A program made the translations under genes and the position numbers. This document shows, piece by piece, positions 23,411 to 34,640 of a DNA stretch of 64,000 bases. How positions within the stretch are numbered: the first letter of the stretch is position 1; every line of letters begins with the position of its first letter. The notes below the pieces were generated by a model. It saw nothing but the letters and a program-made list of their open reading frames with translations. It was not told the DNA's origin and made no database searches. Source of the DNA: Theropithecus gelada (lineage: Eukaryota > Chordata > Mammalia > Primates > Cercopithecidae). The DNA lies in assembly GCF_003255815.1 (NCBI RefSeq), contig NC_037668.1, forward strand, positions 69,249,445 to 69,313,444. The letters are read 5' to 3'.

Positions 23411-23802
23411 TATAATAAACCCACAGGGAAGAGGAGAATGGGATGGGAGACTAACAGTAAACTTTTGGAAGCTGGAAAGAGATGAATGAGTGGAAAAGAC
23501 AGAATCCCAAGCCTGCAGCAGGGAAATCTGGGAACCAATCTGACTTACATCCCAGGATCCCTCAAAGCCTCTGCAGGTTGGGGTGGAGGGAACCGAGGTA
23601 AGGACAATTGGTGGAAAGTCTTGTTAGAAGCTGTCAGATTCCCATCCCCTCCTCAACTCCAGCAGCTCAGGAGACTCCCCTCCCCCCACCCAAGAGAAAG
23701 CCTGGAGGGTTCTTCTCTGCACAAGTTGAAACTGAGCCCTTTTGAGGGGGGACGTCAGGCGCACTGAGGGCATGGCAGGGGTGCCATAAAGAAATAGTGG
23801 GG

Positions 23803-24119
23803 GTCAGGCTCAGTGGCTTACACTTGTAATCCCAGCCCTTTGGGAGGCTGAAGTGGGCAGATCACTTGAAGTCAGGAGTTTGAGACCAGCCTGGCCAACA
23901 TGGTGAAATCCCATCTCTAATAAAAACACAAAAATTAGCTGGGCATGGTGGCATGCACCTGTAATCCCAGCTACTCAGGAGGCTGAGGCAGGAGAATCTC
24001 TTGAACCCAGGAGACGGAGGTCGCAGTGAGTCGAGATCATACCACTGCACTCCAGCCTGGGTGACAGAGAGACTCCATCTCAAAAATAAATAAATAAGTA
24101 AAAATAATAAAAAAAAAAA
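23803..24119 (+). mobile_element. AluS-like element
   Basis: Full-length plus-strand Alu from GGTCAGGCTCAGTGGCTTAC to an A-rich tail with AAATAAATAAATAAG. A short direct repeat (TAGTGGG) flanks it at about 23794 and 24120, consistent with a target-site duplication. Confidence 0.95.
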
Positions 24120-24329
24120 GTAGTGGGAATGCATGCAGACTGGCTGCAGAGACCCCTCCTTTTTCTCCTCCTCCCTGACTTTTTCCTGTGGCTTCCAGAA
24201 CGTGGGAAGTAGACCCTTCAACCTCCAAGAGGGAGACTGAGCCTTCCTGGGGATTGATTCTGCTCAAGAAGAAAGGCACCGCCTTTGAAGACTCCCTGAC
24301 GAAACAGCCCCGGCAGGCAGCTACGGGGA

Positions 24330-24671
24330 ACTCGCGTCAAAAGAGCCTCACTCATTGCTTCCAATCATCTTTGAGCCCCTCCACTCTTAAACATGAGAAG
24401 ACACCAAAGGCTATCATACGTCTGAGAAACGAGACCAACCACACACACAATACAGGGGCACCTGAGAGAAACAGAAACCACGCAGGAGAAAAACCTAAAA
24501 ACAGAACAAGAACAAAGCCAAAAAAACCGAGTAACATTAATAACAACTAACGTTAATAGCCTTAGAAAGATAAGATAGTAGAGTCTATCAAACAAGAATA
24601 TGATACTATTAAAAGGAACATTCAAGAAAAAAAAACTCTTGAAAACTAAAAATGTGACTGTAGAAATCAAA
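24330..24671 (+). repeat. HAL1/L1M-like old LINE, first part
   Basis: A-rich strand text (GAAACGAGACCAACCACACA, AACATTCAAGAAAAAAAAAC) precedes the Alu and continues in character after it. Assignment rests mainly on the better preserved part after 24940. Confidence 0.5.
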
Positions 24672-24940
24672 AACTTGGGAGGCTGAAGAGAGTGGATCAT
24701 GAGGTCAGGAGATCGAAACCAGCCTGGCTAACATGGTGAAACCCTGTCTCTACTCAGAATACAAAAAATTAGCCAGGCATGGTGGCATGTGCCTGTAGTC
24801 CCAGCTACTCGGGAGGCTGAGGCAGGAAAACTGCTTGAACCTAGGAGGTGGAGGCTGCAGTGAGCCGAGATCATGCCACTGCACTCCAGCTTGGCGACAG
24901 AGCAAGACTCCATCTTAAACAACAACAACAACAATAAAAA
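24672..24940 (+). mobile_element. 5'-truncated Alu
   Basis: Begins within the left arm at TGGGAGGCTGAAGAGAGTGG and runs to an A-rich tail with AACAACAACAACAATAAA. It interrupts the older LINE. Confidence 0.93.
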
Positions 24941-25944
24941 ACTCAATAGAATGGATGGAGACAAAATGGAGGGACGTACTCAGAGAATCCAGCAAAAAGA
25001 CAAAGCAATGGAAAATGTGACAGAGGGTATGAAAATCAGAGTAAACAGATAGGAGGGCCAAGGCCTCAATAATAGCAGTTCCAGAGGGAGAGAAGAAAAA
25101 AACAGAGGAGAGGAAATAATCAAAGAACTCAAGACATTTTCTTAAAGCAGAAGTTCTAGACTTACCAGACCGAAGGAGCCACTGAGTGAGAAAACTGACC
25201 CACACCAAGACCCATCACTGTGAGATGTCATGTTCTAGGGTTGTAGAGAAGATTCTAAGACAGGACTCTAAAGAATGCAACAGGACCCAGAATGGATTTG
25301 GAGCTCTTAAGAGCAACCCAGGAAGCTAGATGGCAATGGAGCAATGTGTTCACAACACTGAAGCAAAATGATTTCCAACCCAGAATTCTATCATAGATTT
25401 CAATCGACTGCAAAATAGAATAAAGACAATTTCCAGCATTTTCAGATATATGAAGGATCAAAGTATTTCCCTCTCACACATCTTCTCTGAAGAAGACCAC
25501 ACTGAAGGATGGTCTCTGTAAGATGAGGATGGAAACCAAGGAAAAGGAAGACCCAAGCTTCCGGAAAGAGGAGACCCAATACAGGAGGCAGAGAGGACCT
25601 CCGGGAGTGGCTGGAGGGAGCTCGCTGGATAAGAGTGCACCACCACGGAGAGGGGAGCCCCAGGGCAGTCAGGAGCCATCAGACAACTCAGCGGATCCCC
25701 TGTCTCAGCAAGACAGGATACACAGAGCGTCAGGAGCCGCTGAACACCTCCAACGTCTTGAGGGGAAATTTGGGTGAGGTGGGAATCTGGGATTGAATTA
25801 GTAACAAATGTATAGAAAACGAAGTGCAATTAAGCACACATACATACCATGATTATACACAGTGAAAACAGCAAAGGAAAGTAATCATGGTTCACTTTAT
25901 GGCTTGGCTGTGAATTATTATTTTTATTTTTTCTTTGGGTCAAA
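24941..25944 (+). repeat. HAL1/L1M-like old LINE, main part
   Basis: AACCCAGAATTCTATCATAG, AGAATAAAGACAATTTCCAGC and CAAGGAAAAGGAAGACCCAAG follow the order of the HAL1 3' region. Diverged, no intact frame. Confidence 0.7.
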
Positions 25945-26042
25945 TCTTTATTTATTTATTTATTTATTTTATTATACTTTAAGTTCTAGGGTACCTGTGC
26001 ACAATGTGCAGGTTTGTTACATATGTATACATGTGCCATTTA
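25945..26042 (-). mobile_element. Short 5'-truncated L1PA 3' end
   Basis: TTTATTTATTTATTTATTTTATTATACTTTAAG-type tail followed by TAGGGTACCTGTGCACAATG and GTTACATATGTATACATGTG is the last hundred bases of a primate L1 in reverse orientation. Confidence 0.93.
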
Positions 26043-26360
26043 TGATACAACACTAATGAGAGGATGGGGAGGTGGCGGGAGGTGGAATGCGAACAGGGGA
26101 AAGGCTTCGGAGCCTACAGATAATGCTGAAGCTGAGAAACCAAGTCACGGGCAACCAGAGCACATTATGTAGAGATATGGCAAACCAAGGCAATCCGCTA
26201 AAAGAGATGAAAGGTACTGCTTCTGGGAGTGGTGACTGGCGGGTGGGTGGGGGTTGGGCGGGGAGAAAATGTGGAGCAAAGAGAAAGAGTACTGCTGCTT
26301 CCCACAACAAAACCTATGGAAATATTTGACTCTTTAAACTCCAGACATATGTAACTTTGA
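26043..26360 (+). repeat. HAL1/L1M-like old LINE, 3' continuation
   Basis: Sequence after the short L1 insert continues the older element (GAAACCAAGTCACGGGC, TGGTGACTGGCGGGTGGGTG). Tentative. Confidence 0.45.
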
Positions 26361-26371
26361 TAAAAACCAAA

Positions 26372-26372
26372 A

Positions 26373-26438
<66 letters not shown>

Positions 26439-26440
26439 AA
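26372..26440 (+). repeat. Compound (AC)n-(AG)n microsatellite
   Basis: About 23 AC units pass directly into about 10 AG units, then GAAAGAGAGC. Confidence 0.98.
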
Positions 26441-27639
26441 GAGAGCAAGCGAGCACGTATGCCTCTGTTCTCTAAGAGGCCTAAGAGGCTGCTTTTCCCA
26501 CAGGAGAGAGACAGAGAGAAGCCAGCTTCCTCCTGGGAGCCCAGCCTGATTCCCCAGGACAGAAACAGAGGCCAGGATCCAGGCAGACAGTGTCCAGGCC
26601 CAGAGGATGCTACATCTTCGTTGTAGCTCTCAGGGGATTACCAGGGGCTGCCCGAGACCCCCCTACCCAGGAACCTAAGGCTGTACCCGCTTGAAAAAAA
26701 GTCTCCTTTTAAATTTTAATACGATGCAAAGAGATCTTCCCTGACAGGTCTCAGAGCTCTGGAGGGTTCTGGGTCCAGCATACTGAGACACTCAGTCTGC
26801 CCAATGATCAGTATGCCTTTTTCTTTCCGCTTCGCTTTTCACATTTTTTAATCATCCATGACTTGGGTTTCACAGCACATCATCAGTTGTCTCTGATGAC
26901 TGGAGTGAGTGTTCCCTGGGAAGTCCTTTGAGTCCTCAGAGGAAATCCAGAAGGCCAGCACAGTCACCCTAGCTAGACTAACACTGGAGATTTTTATTGG
27001 AGGATCATCTTTATGGAGGAATAACATTTCCAAGAGTCTAAGTGGTTTCCTGGGTACAGAAATTTTCTCCTCTGGTTTCAAAACGGCCATTCACAAACCC
27101 GTGGTGAGTGAAGTCCTCAAGCCCACAGGTGGCCTGGAATAGTGAAAAGCGGCCTGGAATGGGGCTGAGAGAATCCTTCCCACTGCTCACCCCCAAACCA
27201 GCATCCTCCCTTCCTCCTATCGTGACCAGGGAAGTGTCTTCTTCTCATCAATGCCCCCGCAGGTCCCCAGGGCTTTGCTCCTGCCCCCTGCCCCTTCTCT
27301 CCTTGGTATCATCACCTGCCTCTTGCTAGAAGGCATTCCTTGCAGCAAACACACATGAGGACCTCTGGGTTCAAACACTTGCCTGCTCTAGCTTACACAC
27401 CCTCCAGGCACCACCTCCCCAACTTGTGCTGCTTTCTTCCACAGCCAGCCTCTTAGGACAACGCTTACACAGGCACCTCCACTCCTCATTTCGGCCCATA
27501 CCATCAGGGTTGCATTGCTATGGAAACAGTTCCCATCAGTCACCAGTCATCTGCACAGGGCCCTGTTGAATGGGCACATGCCACATGCCTGTCCTCACCG
27601 GGCTGAGCCTCCTTCCTCCTTGAACACTCTCTTTTCTTT
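26441..27639. other. Intronic sequence without a recognised gene
   Basis: No coding similarity. Short open frames only. C/T-rich stretch around 27200-27450 may hold diverged L2, not firmly assignable. Confidence 0.5.
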
Positions 27640-28260
27640 GCTTCCAGGCTTCACATTTGTCTGGGTCTCTTCCTGCTGCTCTGGCAATTCCTCCTCAATC
27701 TCTTCTGCAGCAGTGTCTCTGTCTGCCCTTGAAATGCTGGTATCCTGGGATCAGTCCTGGATGCCTTTTTCTTTTCTCTCTTCTCCACCTCCCCCCAGGT
27801 GGCCCCATCTTGGCCTATAGCACTAAATCGCATCTATACACTGACAACTCTCAAGAGTGTATTCAACTTCAGGCCTCTCCTCTGAGGGCCAGGCTCATCT
27901 ATTCAATTGTCAAATGTCTCCCTGAACATCTCCACTTGGCCTGGCATCTCAAAAGTCACATGACCAAGTTTTGATCTCCCTGTCCCCAGACCTATTTTTC
28001 ACTCCCCTCCTCCATCCCTTCTCACCCCATAAAGGGCACCACCATCCACTTAGTGGTTACTACAAGAAATACGGTAGTCAGTCTCAAGTGGAGGCTTCTC
28101 TCTCAGCCTCCATAGCCATCAGAAGTCCTATAGCTCCTCTTTCCATCTTCGCTGCCATGTTCCTGGTCTAAACCATTGATGTCTCACCTGGGCTTTCAGG
28201 ATCCTGTTCTCCCCACTGCCCTGACAACCACTACCTCCTTCCCAAAGTCTGAGTTATATT
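27640..28260 (+). repeat. L2 LINE fragment (reverse transcriptase region)
   Basis: TCTATACACTGACAACTCTC, CCCTGAACATCTCCACTTGG and GGGCACCACCATCCACTTAG match the order of the L2 ORF2 (YTDDS, DISTW, NGTTIHP positions). Heavily decayed and interrupted by stops. Confidence 0.8.
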
Positions 28261-28889
28261 CCCCAGGAGAAAGGGGGCAACAGGATTTGGAGGCATAAAG
28301 AAAAAGAGGAAAAAGCCCAGCGTGGGCTCATGTGATGGGGGTTGGACACTTCACTCCCCAGCCCATTGGGCCATGCTCAGAGCTGCACATCTACATTTCT
28401 GGGGAAAGGCCTGAGAATTAAAGAGAGAGCAAGGTGCTGGGCCTCAGGAATAAGGCAGGGCCTTGATAGCCGAGACCCACCCCAGGAGAAGAGCAGTCCC
28501 TCATCCAGAGCTGAGAACCCAGGACCCATTCTCTCGGCTTCTAGAACACAAAAGGCTCTGCTCAGAGAAGGCCCTGGCCTGGGAGCCGGTGGCCCACAAG
28601 CCAGCCCTTTCTGGCATTATGTATTTCATTTTTACCTTGAACACCTGCAGAGCAGAATGGTTTGCAAGGAAGAGTCCTTGGCTCCCAACCCCAGAGCCTG
28701 CCCCATAACAGAGGCCATCTGACTTCACCTTCCCCAGACCAAGCCTGCCTTCAGGCTGATGGATGGGTTCTCACTGGCCTGGTTTGGCCTTGATTGTGTC
28801 CTTGATCCTTCCTGAGACCCAGAGTCTCAATTCTGCTCCCAGATTCTAAGAGTTGTAGAGTTCAGGGACCTGCCCTCTCACCCAAGGTC
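28261..28889. other. Intronic sequence without a recognised gene
   Basis: No repeat or coding similarity I can name. Confidence 0.5.
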
Positions 28890-29700
28890 TCAGACAATCT
28901 TGAGCAGGTTGGAGGAAGATTCCTTCATTTAATAGATATTCCCCAGCACTGCCCATGTGCCAGGCACTATTCTCAGCACTGGGGACACAGCAATGAACAA
29001 AACATAGTTCCTGCCCTCTCACAGAGCTTACAATCTGGTGGAGGAAACAGAAGCAAGCTAGTAAATACCTGGAGAAAAATGAAGCAGGAAAGGAAGGGGT
29101 AAGAAGTGCCATGGAGTATGCAAATTCATCGTAGGTAGTGTGGGAAGGCTTCACTGAAGGGTGATGGAGGGAAGTGAGCGGGCCATGGGAGTCTCTGGAA
29201 AAAGGGCTCCAGGCAGAGAGCACAGCAAGTGCAAAGGCCCTGGGGCAGAAGCTTGTCTTACAAAGAGCAGAGCTTGGCCAAAGCCCAGGGAGCAGAGGGA
29301 GAGCCATAGGCAGAGGTCAGGGAGGAGCTGGAGCCGGCACATGCAGGCCTGTGAGGGCTTTGGGGGACACGGCATAGGAGCAGCAGGGTGTGGGGACCTT
29401 AACAGGATCACTGTTGTTGGGCTGAGAACGGACCACACTGGGGAAGGTGGGAGCAGGAGACTGTAGGATATTGTGATCACCCAGATGTTAGCTACCAGTG
29501 GCTTGACCCAGAGGTGGGGAAAAATGGGCAGATTCTAGAATCGGTTTCAGGGCCAAGCTGCCAGGATTTGCTAAGGATGTGAGACAGAGTGGCTTTGGGC
29601 CCAAGTATCTAGAAAAATGAAACTGCCTGTGCAGAATGTCCATCTCGCTTAACTGAATGAGTGACTTTGCCACTCTCCTTCAGAAGATGACTTTCCCCAG
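28890..29700 (+). repeat. Ancient mammalian interspersed repeat, family not assigned
   Basis: CATGTGCCAGGCACTATTCTC, CTGGGGACACAGCAATGAAC, CAGAGCTTACAATCTGGTGG and AGAGCACAGCAAGTGCAAAGG are phrases I know from many mammalian introns in this same order. The element appears to continue after the MST LTR and on both sides of the THE1 LTR. Confidence 0.7.
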
Positions 29701-30086
29701 AATATGGTTTGGATCTGTGTCCCTGCCTAACTCTCACATCAAATTGTAATCCCCAGTAATGGAGGTGGGGCCTGGGGGGGCGGTGACACCATCCCTTCTC
29801 CATGCTGTCATCACCATAGTGAGTTCTGAGATCTGGTTGTTTAAAAATTGTGTGCCTCCCTCCCGTTCTTGCTCCTGCTCCTGCTCCCGCCAGGTAAGAC
29901 GCACCTGCTTTCCCTTCACCTTCTGCCATGATTGAAAGTTTCCTGAGGCCTCCCCAGAAGCCGAGCAGATGCCAGCATCATGCTTCCTGTATAGCCTGCA
30001 GAACCAGGAGTCAATTAAACCTCTTTTCTTTATAAATTACCCAGTCTTAAGTATTTCTTTATAGCAATGCAAGACTGACTAATACA
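29701..30086 (+). mobile_element. Solo MST-type LTR (ERVL-MaLR)
   Basis: Starts near ATATGGTTTGGATCTGTGTCC, contains GAGTTCTGAGATCTGGTTGTTT, GCCATGATTGAAAGTTTCCTGAGG, and TTAAACCTCTTTTCTTTATAAA with a polyA-type region, and ends CTGACTAATACA. No internal retroviral sequence is next to it. Oriented opposite to HIVEP3. Confidence 0.92.
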
Positions 30087-30879
30087 CCAATCTTTGACCA
30101 CTTAAAAGACTTTAAAGAGATATGCAGCAAGTGAGGGTCATGGGCACAGTTTGTCTGCCTATGTTATATATTTCCCAATCTCCATGCCACCAACCCTCCT
30201 GTGGTATGTGGTTTTGCTCCTGTTTGGGTTCTTAGAGTAGTTTACTGTCTTTATTTTTTACACACCTATCCAAAAGTTTCCAACTTATTACCATTTACTT
30301 AATTCATAGTTTAATCAATTTGTTCCCCAATAAATACACAGAGGTAACAAATATTCCCAAAGACATAACTCTAAATCTGGAGTTCACAGCAAAATGGGAC
30401 AAGACAGAGCAGACATTTAGGCTGAAAATTATGCTACACTTCTGGGTTTCAAAGTCCAAGGAGAAATGGATTTGTAAAAAATTATTAGAAAAGAAAATAA
30501 TCTTTAGATTTTTAAAAACTAACACTATTCTCTCCAAGCTACTATTTCATGAAACACACAGGCATGTGTGCGCATGCACAGGCACACACACACACTTCAA
30601 AACATATGAATGCACTGTCAAAAAAACGTGGTGCGTACACTGCATGAACTCTTAAGACTTGGATAAAAATTAATTCAGCTATAGAAATAGATGAGATATA
30701 AAAGTACATTCGTTAAAAATGTAACCCCTTCAACTGGAATAATACTGAATTAAATAAACTTTTAAAATAATTTCTTTAAGGAATGTCAAAGAGGCCCGAG
30801 TCACAGTTCTCCAGTATGCACTGTGCTGTGGACAAAGGGTGGGTTCACTGATGTGCAGGTGGACCCCCTCCCAGATACG
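30087..30879. other. AT-rich intronic sequence without a recognised gene
   Basis: Contains a short CA-rich patch near 30558-30596. The 111-codon frame at 30320-30655 is low in complexity and has no domain I recognise. Confidence 0.5.
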
Positions 30880-31101
30880 AAGTTGGATGTATGACCCAGA
30901 GTTCAGAGGAGAAGGCCTTGGAGATAAGGGTCTGAGTGTCATCAACCCGTAGATGGTGTATCGATCACCATGGGACTGAGTTTAGAGGAAGAGCACGGAG
31001 CCTGGGGCTGGGCCACATGGGGGTTCAGCAATAAGGCGATCATGGACTCACTGAAGATGGTGAGGAAGTGCAACCAGTCAAGGAAGAGGAAGATCAAGAA
31101 A
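30880..31101 (+). repeat. Ancient interspersed repeat, continuation
   Basis: CCAGAGTTCAGAGGAGAAGG, GAGTGTCATCAACCCGTAGATGG and CCATGGGACTGAG continue the family seen at 28.9-29.5 kb. Confidence 0.65.
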
Positions 31102-31106
31102 GACAG

Positions 31107-31479
31107 TGATATAGTTTGCCTGTGTCCCCACGCAAAATCTCATTTGAATTGTAATTACCCATAATCCCCATGTGTCAAGGGAGAGACCAGGTGGAGGTGA
31201 TTGAATCATGGGGGCAGTTTCCCCTATGCCATTCTGGTGACAGTGTGTGAGTTCTCATGAGACTGATGGTTTTATAAGCATTCGGTAGTTCCTCCTGCAT
31301 GCATTTTTCCTTCCTGCCGCTTTGTGAAGAAGGTGCCTTGCTTCCCCTTCACCTTCCGCCATGATTGTAAGTTTCCTGAGGTTTCCCCAGTCATGTGAAT
31401 GAGTCAATTAAACCTCTTTTCTTTATAAATTACTCAGCCTTGGGCAGTTCTTTATAGCAGTGTGAAAACACACTAAACA
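31107..31479 (+). mobile_element. Solo THE1-type LTR with 5-base target duplication
   Basis: Opens TGATATAGTTTGCCTGTGTCC and closes ACTAAACA. Inside are TTGAATCATGGGGGCAG, TGATGGTTTTATAAGCA, CGCCATGATTGTAAG and TTAAACCTCTTTTC. GACAG stands on both sides (31102-31106 and 31480-31484). No internal genes. It interrupts the older repeat and points opposite to HIVEP3. Confidence 0.95.
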
Positions 31480-31484
31480 GACAG

Positions 31485-31760
31485 TGTCCAGGAAACCAAG
31501 AGGACAAAGTCCTGCATGGACGAGTGAAGGATTAACTGTGTCAAATGCTGCTGATGGCTCAGGAAAGAATAGAAGTGAGAACTGACTACTGACTTCTGCA
31601 AGGTGAGGGTCACCATTGACTTGGATAAGAGCAGCTTCTGAGGTGTGAGGAGCCCAAAGGCCCACCTTGAATAGATTTGAGAGAAGCCAGGAGGAAAGAT
31701 ACAGAGGTGAGGAACACGGTCAACTTCTTATGGGGTTTTTCTTTAAAGGAAACAGAGAAA
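31485..31760 (+). repeat. Ancient interspersed repeat, continuation
   Basis: TTAACTGTGTCAAATGCTGC, GAGAACTGACTACTGACTTC and GATAAGAGCAGCTTCTGAGG continue the same family past the THE1 LTR. Confidence 0.7.
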
Positions 31761-32439
31761 TCTGGCAATATGGCCCTTCAGTCAAAATGTTTTTAAGGTG
31801 GAAACCTTAAGTCTGGGTATGCTAACTTGAATGGCCTAAGAGAGTGGCAATGGCTGGAGTGAGGTACTGAGGTAGGTGAGGTGGGATGGGAGCCAATGCC
31901 CTCCCACAGGAGGTGCAGCAGCTGAGTCCTGCAGCAGGCAGGAAGTGGCATGGAATCCTGGGATCTCACCATCTGAACTTATCATTCCCTTCGGACCTAA
32001 GCCCCAACAACATACCACCCAACTGGGCTTGGTCAGCCAGGTGCTTCCTATCAATTCCAGTCTCTTCCTCTTCCATGTAAGCCCGCTGGGCTGAATTCCC
32101 AGCTTTCCTTGCGACAAGTGAACTTGAGTTAAGACAATATAGTCATTACCTTCAAGAAACAATATAACTTCGTGTGTGTGGAAACAACACTGCTTAACAA
32201 AAAGCCATTCTAAACAACCAAGGCAAATGCACGGGTGCTGGGTGAGAGAGCCATCACATCCCTGATGGGCACTCCCAGAGGCTGCCTGGGAAATGCGGGC
32301 TTTGTTCAGGTGTGGAAGTGATGGGAAATGCAGAGAGGGCCATGTGCCAGGAAACTAGTGCAATAAATAGAGACTGATGCATTGTGTGTGCAAAGCATTA
32401 CCCAAGAAGGGACTTGGGAGGAGACAGAAATGGATCTTA
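31761..32439. other. Intronic sequence without a recognised gene
   Basis: Nothing recognised beyond possible diverged tails of the flanking old repeats. Confidence 0.5.
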
Positions 32440-33160
32440 GCACCAGGGTTATGACAGAAGTAACACAAAGAACTACAGAGTGTGGAGGGATTTGGGAGGC
32501 TTGTTAGAGTAACAGGGCTGAGTACTGGCTTTTGAAGGCTGAGTAGGATTTGACAATGGCAGGGCCCAGCAGGCAGCAAAAGGTTAAGGGCAACAGGAGC
32601 AGGTCAGATTCTGAGGTCAGCACTCACAAACTGAGTTTAAACTGGATCCTGTAGGTGAGGCAGCCACAGATGGCTTTGGAGGAAAGCATGACACAGGCAG
32701 AATCATGTTTAGTGATGCTCAGTGGTACCAACATTGGAACTCTAGAGATAGGGTGGCCAGAGCAGTGGCAGAGGGAATAAAGAGACCACACTGAGTCACT
32801 GACTACTTCATGCAGACACCAGGATTGGGGGACTAATTGGAAAGGGGGAGAAGGCATCCAAGACAATGTTAAAGTTCTGAGTGTGAAGGGCTGGGTGTAT
32901 CACCTGAGATCTGGATGTGGAAGGAGATGCTGTTGGTGGGAAGTGGAAGGCTTGGTTTGCACACGCTAAGTGTGAGGTGTTGTGTTTCCCAGGCAAAAAT
33001 GCCCAGGAGGCACCAAAACCAGTGTCTGCAGTTCAGGGGTGAGGTCCTGGCTGGAGACCCAGATGTAGCAATGTTGGCACAGAGATGAGGCTGGAAGCTA
33101 AGGAGATGGGTGACGCCAGCAAGGGAGAATGCTCAAGGCAAGAGGAAGTGAGTCTCACTG
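32440..33160 (+). repeat. Second copy of the ancient interspersed repeat
   Basis: CTGTAGGTGAGGCAGCCACAG, CACCAGGATTGGGGGACTAA, CAGTTCAGGGGTGAGGTCCTGG and GAGACCCAGATGTAGC match the middle and late parts of the same family as 28.9-31.8 kb, more diverged. Confidence 0.55.
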
Positions 33161-33189
33161 ATCAGGTACAGGAGCTGCCATCACACCTG

Positions 33190-33505
33190 TAGCAGGTGGA
33201 CTGCTGGGCAGCTTAACCTTCCTCTCCACCTGTCTGGGTCTTGCCCGCCCTTCCGGGCCTGGCCCCACCTCCTCTGGGAAGCCCTCTCTGGCTATTCCAT
33301 CCCCCAGGCATCTTTCCCTTGCTGTGAGCTTCATAGCCCTGGCCATCCCCACCTTAGCACTGGGTCTTGTGTTGCCACCTTGGTGTAGTCCCCAAGCACC
33401 TTGAGGGCAGGATGACATTTAACTCCCATGGGCCACTGCATTTTCTGGCACAGAACACCCAAAAGGCACTGATTAAACAGATCCTCCTCCTTGATGAATT
33501 AATAA
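33190..33505 (+). repeat. L2 3'-end fragment
   Basis: CCTCTGGGAAGCCCTCTCTGG, then CACCTTGAGGGCAGGATGAC, then TTCTGGCACAGAACACCC, gives the L2 3' UTR order. Confidence 0.8.
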
Positions 33506-34479
33506 ATTGATCAGTTGCTGAAATGGAGGTCAAGAAAGAAAGGCGAGTTTAATTAGAGATAAAAAGACTCACGTATGTTGGACTCATACAGCATCTACTC
33601 TTTTGTGTCTGGCTTACTGATTCATCGTGAACTAGGCCTACATGTATCAACATGGAGGCATGTCAAAAACACTGTTGAGTAAACATAACAAGCTACAGAT
33701 GTATGTTAAACCAACTTGAGTAGTCACGAGCATGATATCTACCAAATATTTCAGGTTCTCCCAAGCACACAGTAGGAATGCACTTCTCTACTTCCACGGA
33801 ATTAGGTGAGGCCATGACTTGCTCTGGCCATTTAAATGTGAGCAGAAGCTTCTAGGTGGAACCATTTTTTTCTTCTTCCTCTCTCAGCCTCTACTGGCCT
33901 GGATCTTAGGAACAGAGCTCCATGGGAGACCCTTCTCAAATGTGTACAGGAGTGAAATACACGTGTTCTTTGTATTAAAAAAGAAAGAAATAAATAAAAG
34001 GAAGAACTGAGTCTAAGGCAAAACTGTGGGACTGCAGAGAAGTGTGCCCAGTGATTCTGGGCGGGGGCACCCTTTGCAATTTGGGGGAACAAGAGGTTGT
34101 AAGGTTGGTGGACTGGAAGGTCAGCATCTCCGGCCCCATCCCTGAAATGCCGAGGTGTCCTAGGTTATGTGGCAACCAAAATGCCCTCCCCTCTCCTTCA
34201 CCATTTCCAAACACTCTGGTGGGTGACGCCAGCCCTAAGAGAACCATGAATGTAGAAGAATCACCAGAAGTGAGGGTGGGAGGCACGGTCCCAGCTTGAG
34301 ACAGCCAGGCTGGGGGAGGAAAGGATCTGACACTATAATCAATTCCGTACGTGCTCAAATTGCATGTGACAAGTTGAAAGGGAGAGGATACCTTCCATAG
34401 CTGACAGAATAGAGTGGGAGACGGAGATTGATGAAATGGATATACTAGTGGTAAAATGCACCAATGTCCATTTTTTTTT
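33506..34479. other. Intronic sequence without a recognised gene
   Basis: AT-rich first half, no recognised repeat or coding similarity. Confidence 0.5.
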
Positions 34480-34640
34480 AGCAGCTATGAACTATAGACT
34501 TTACATAGGGTCTCACAGGGTCCTCTGAAAATCCCACATGTTATTTTCCCCCTTTTACAAACGTTATTCTTCCCCTTTTACAAATAAGGAAACTGAGGGC
34601 TGGAGAACTGGGGGGCTAGTCTCAGGCAGAACAGAGGTAA
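34480..34640 (-). repeat. MIR fragment
   Basis: TTTTACAAATAAGGAAACTGAGG with upstream GTCTCACAGGGTCCTCTG is MIR text in reverse. It includes a local partial duplication of a CCCCTTTTACAAA phrase (34550 and 34574). Confidence 0.75.

Noticed and set aside
23056..23538. 160-codon Lys/Arg/Glu-rich frame on the minus strand
   Set aside because: Direct translation of the GAAA microsatellite.
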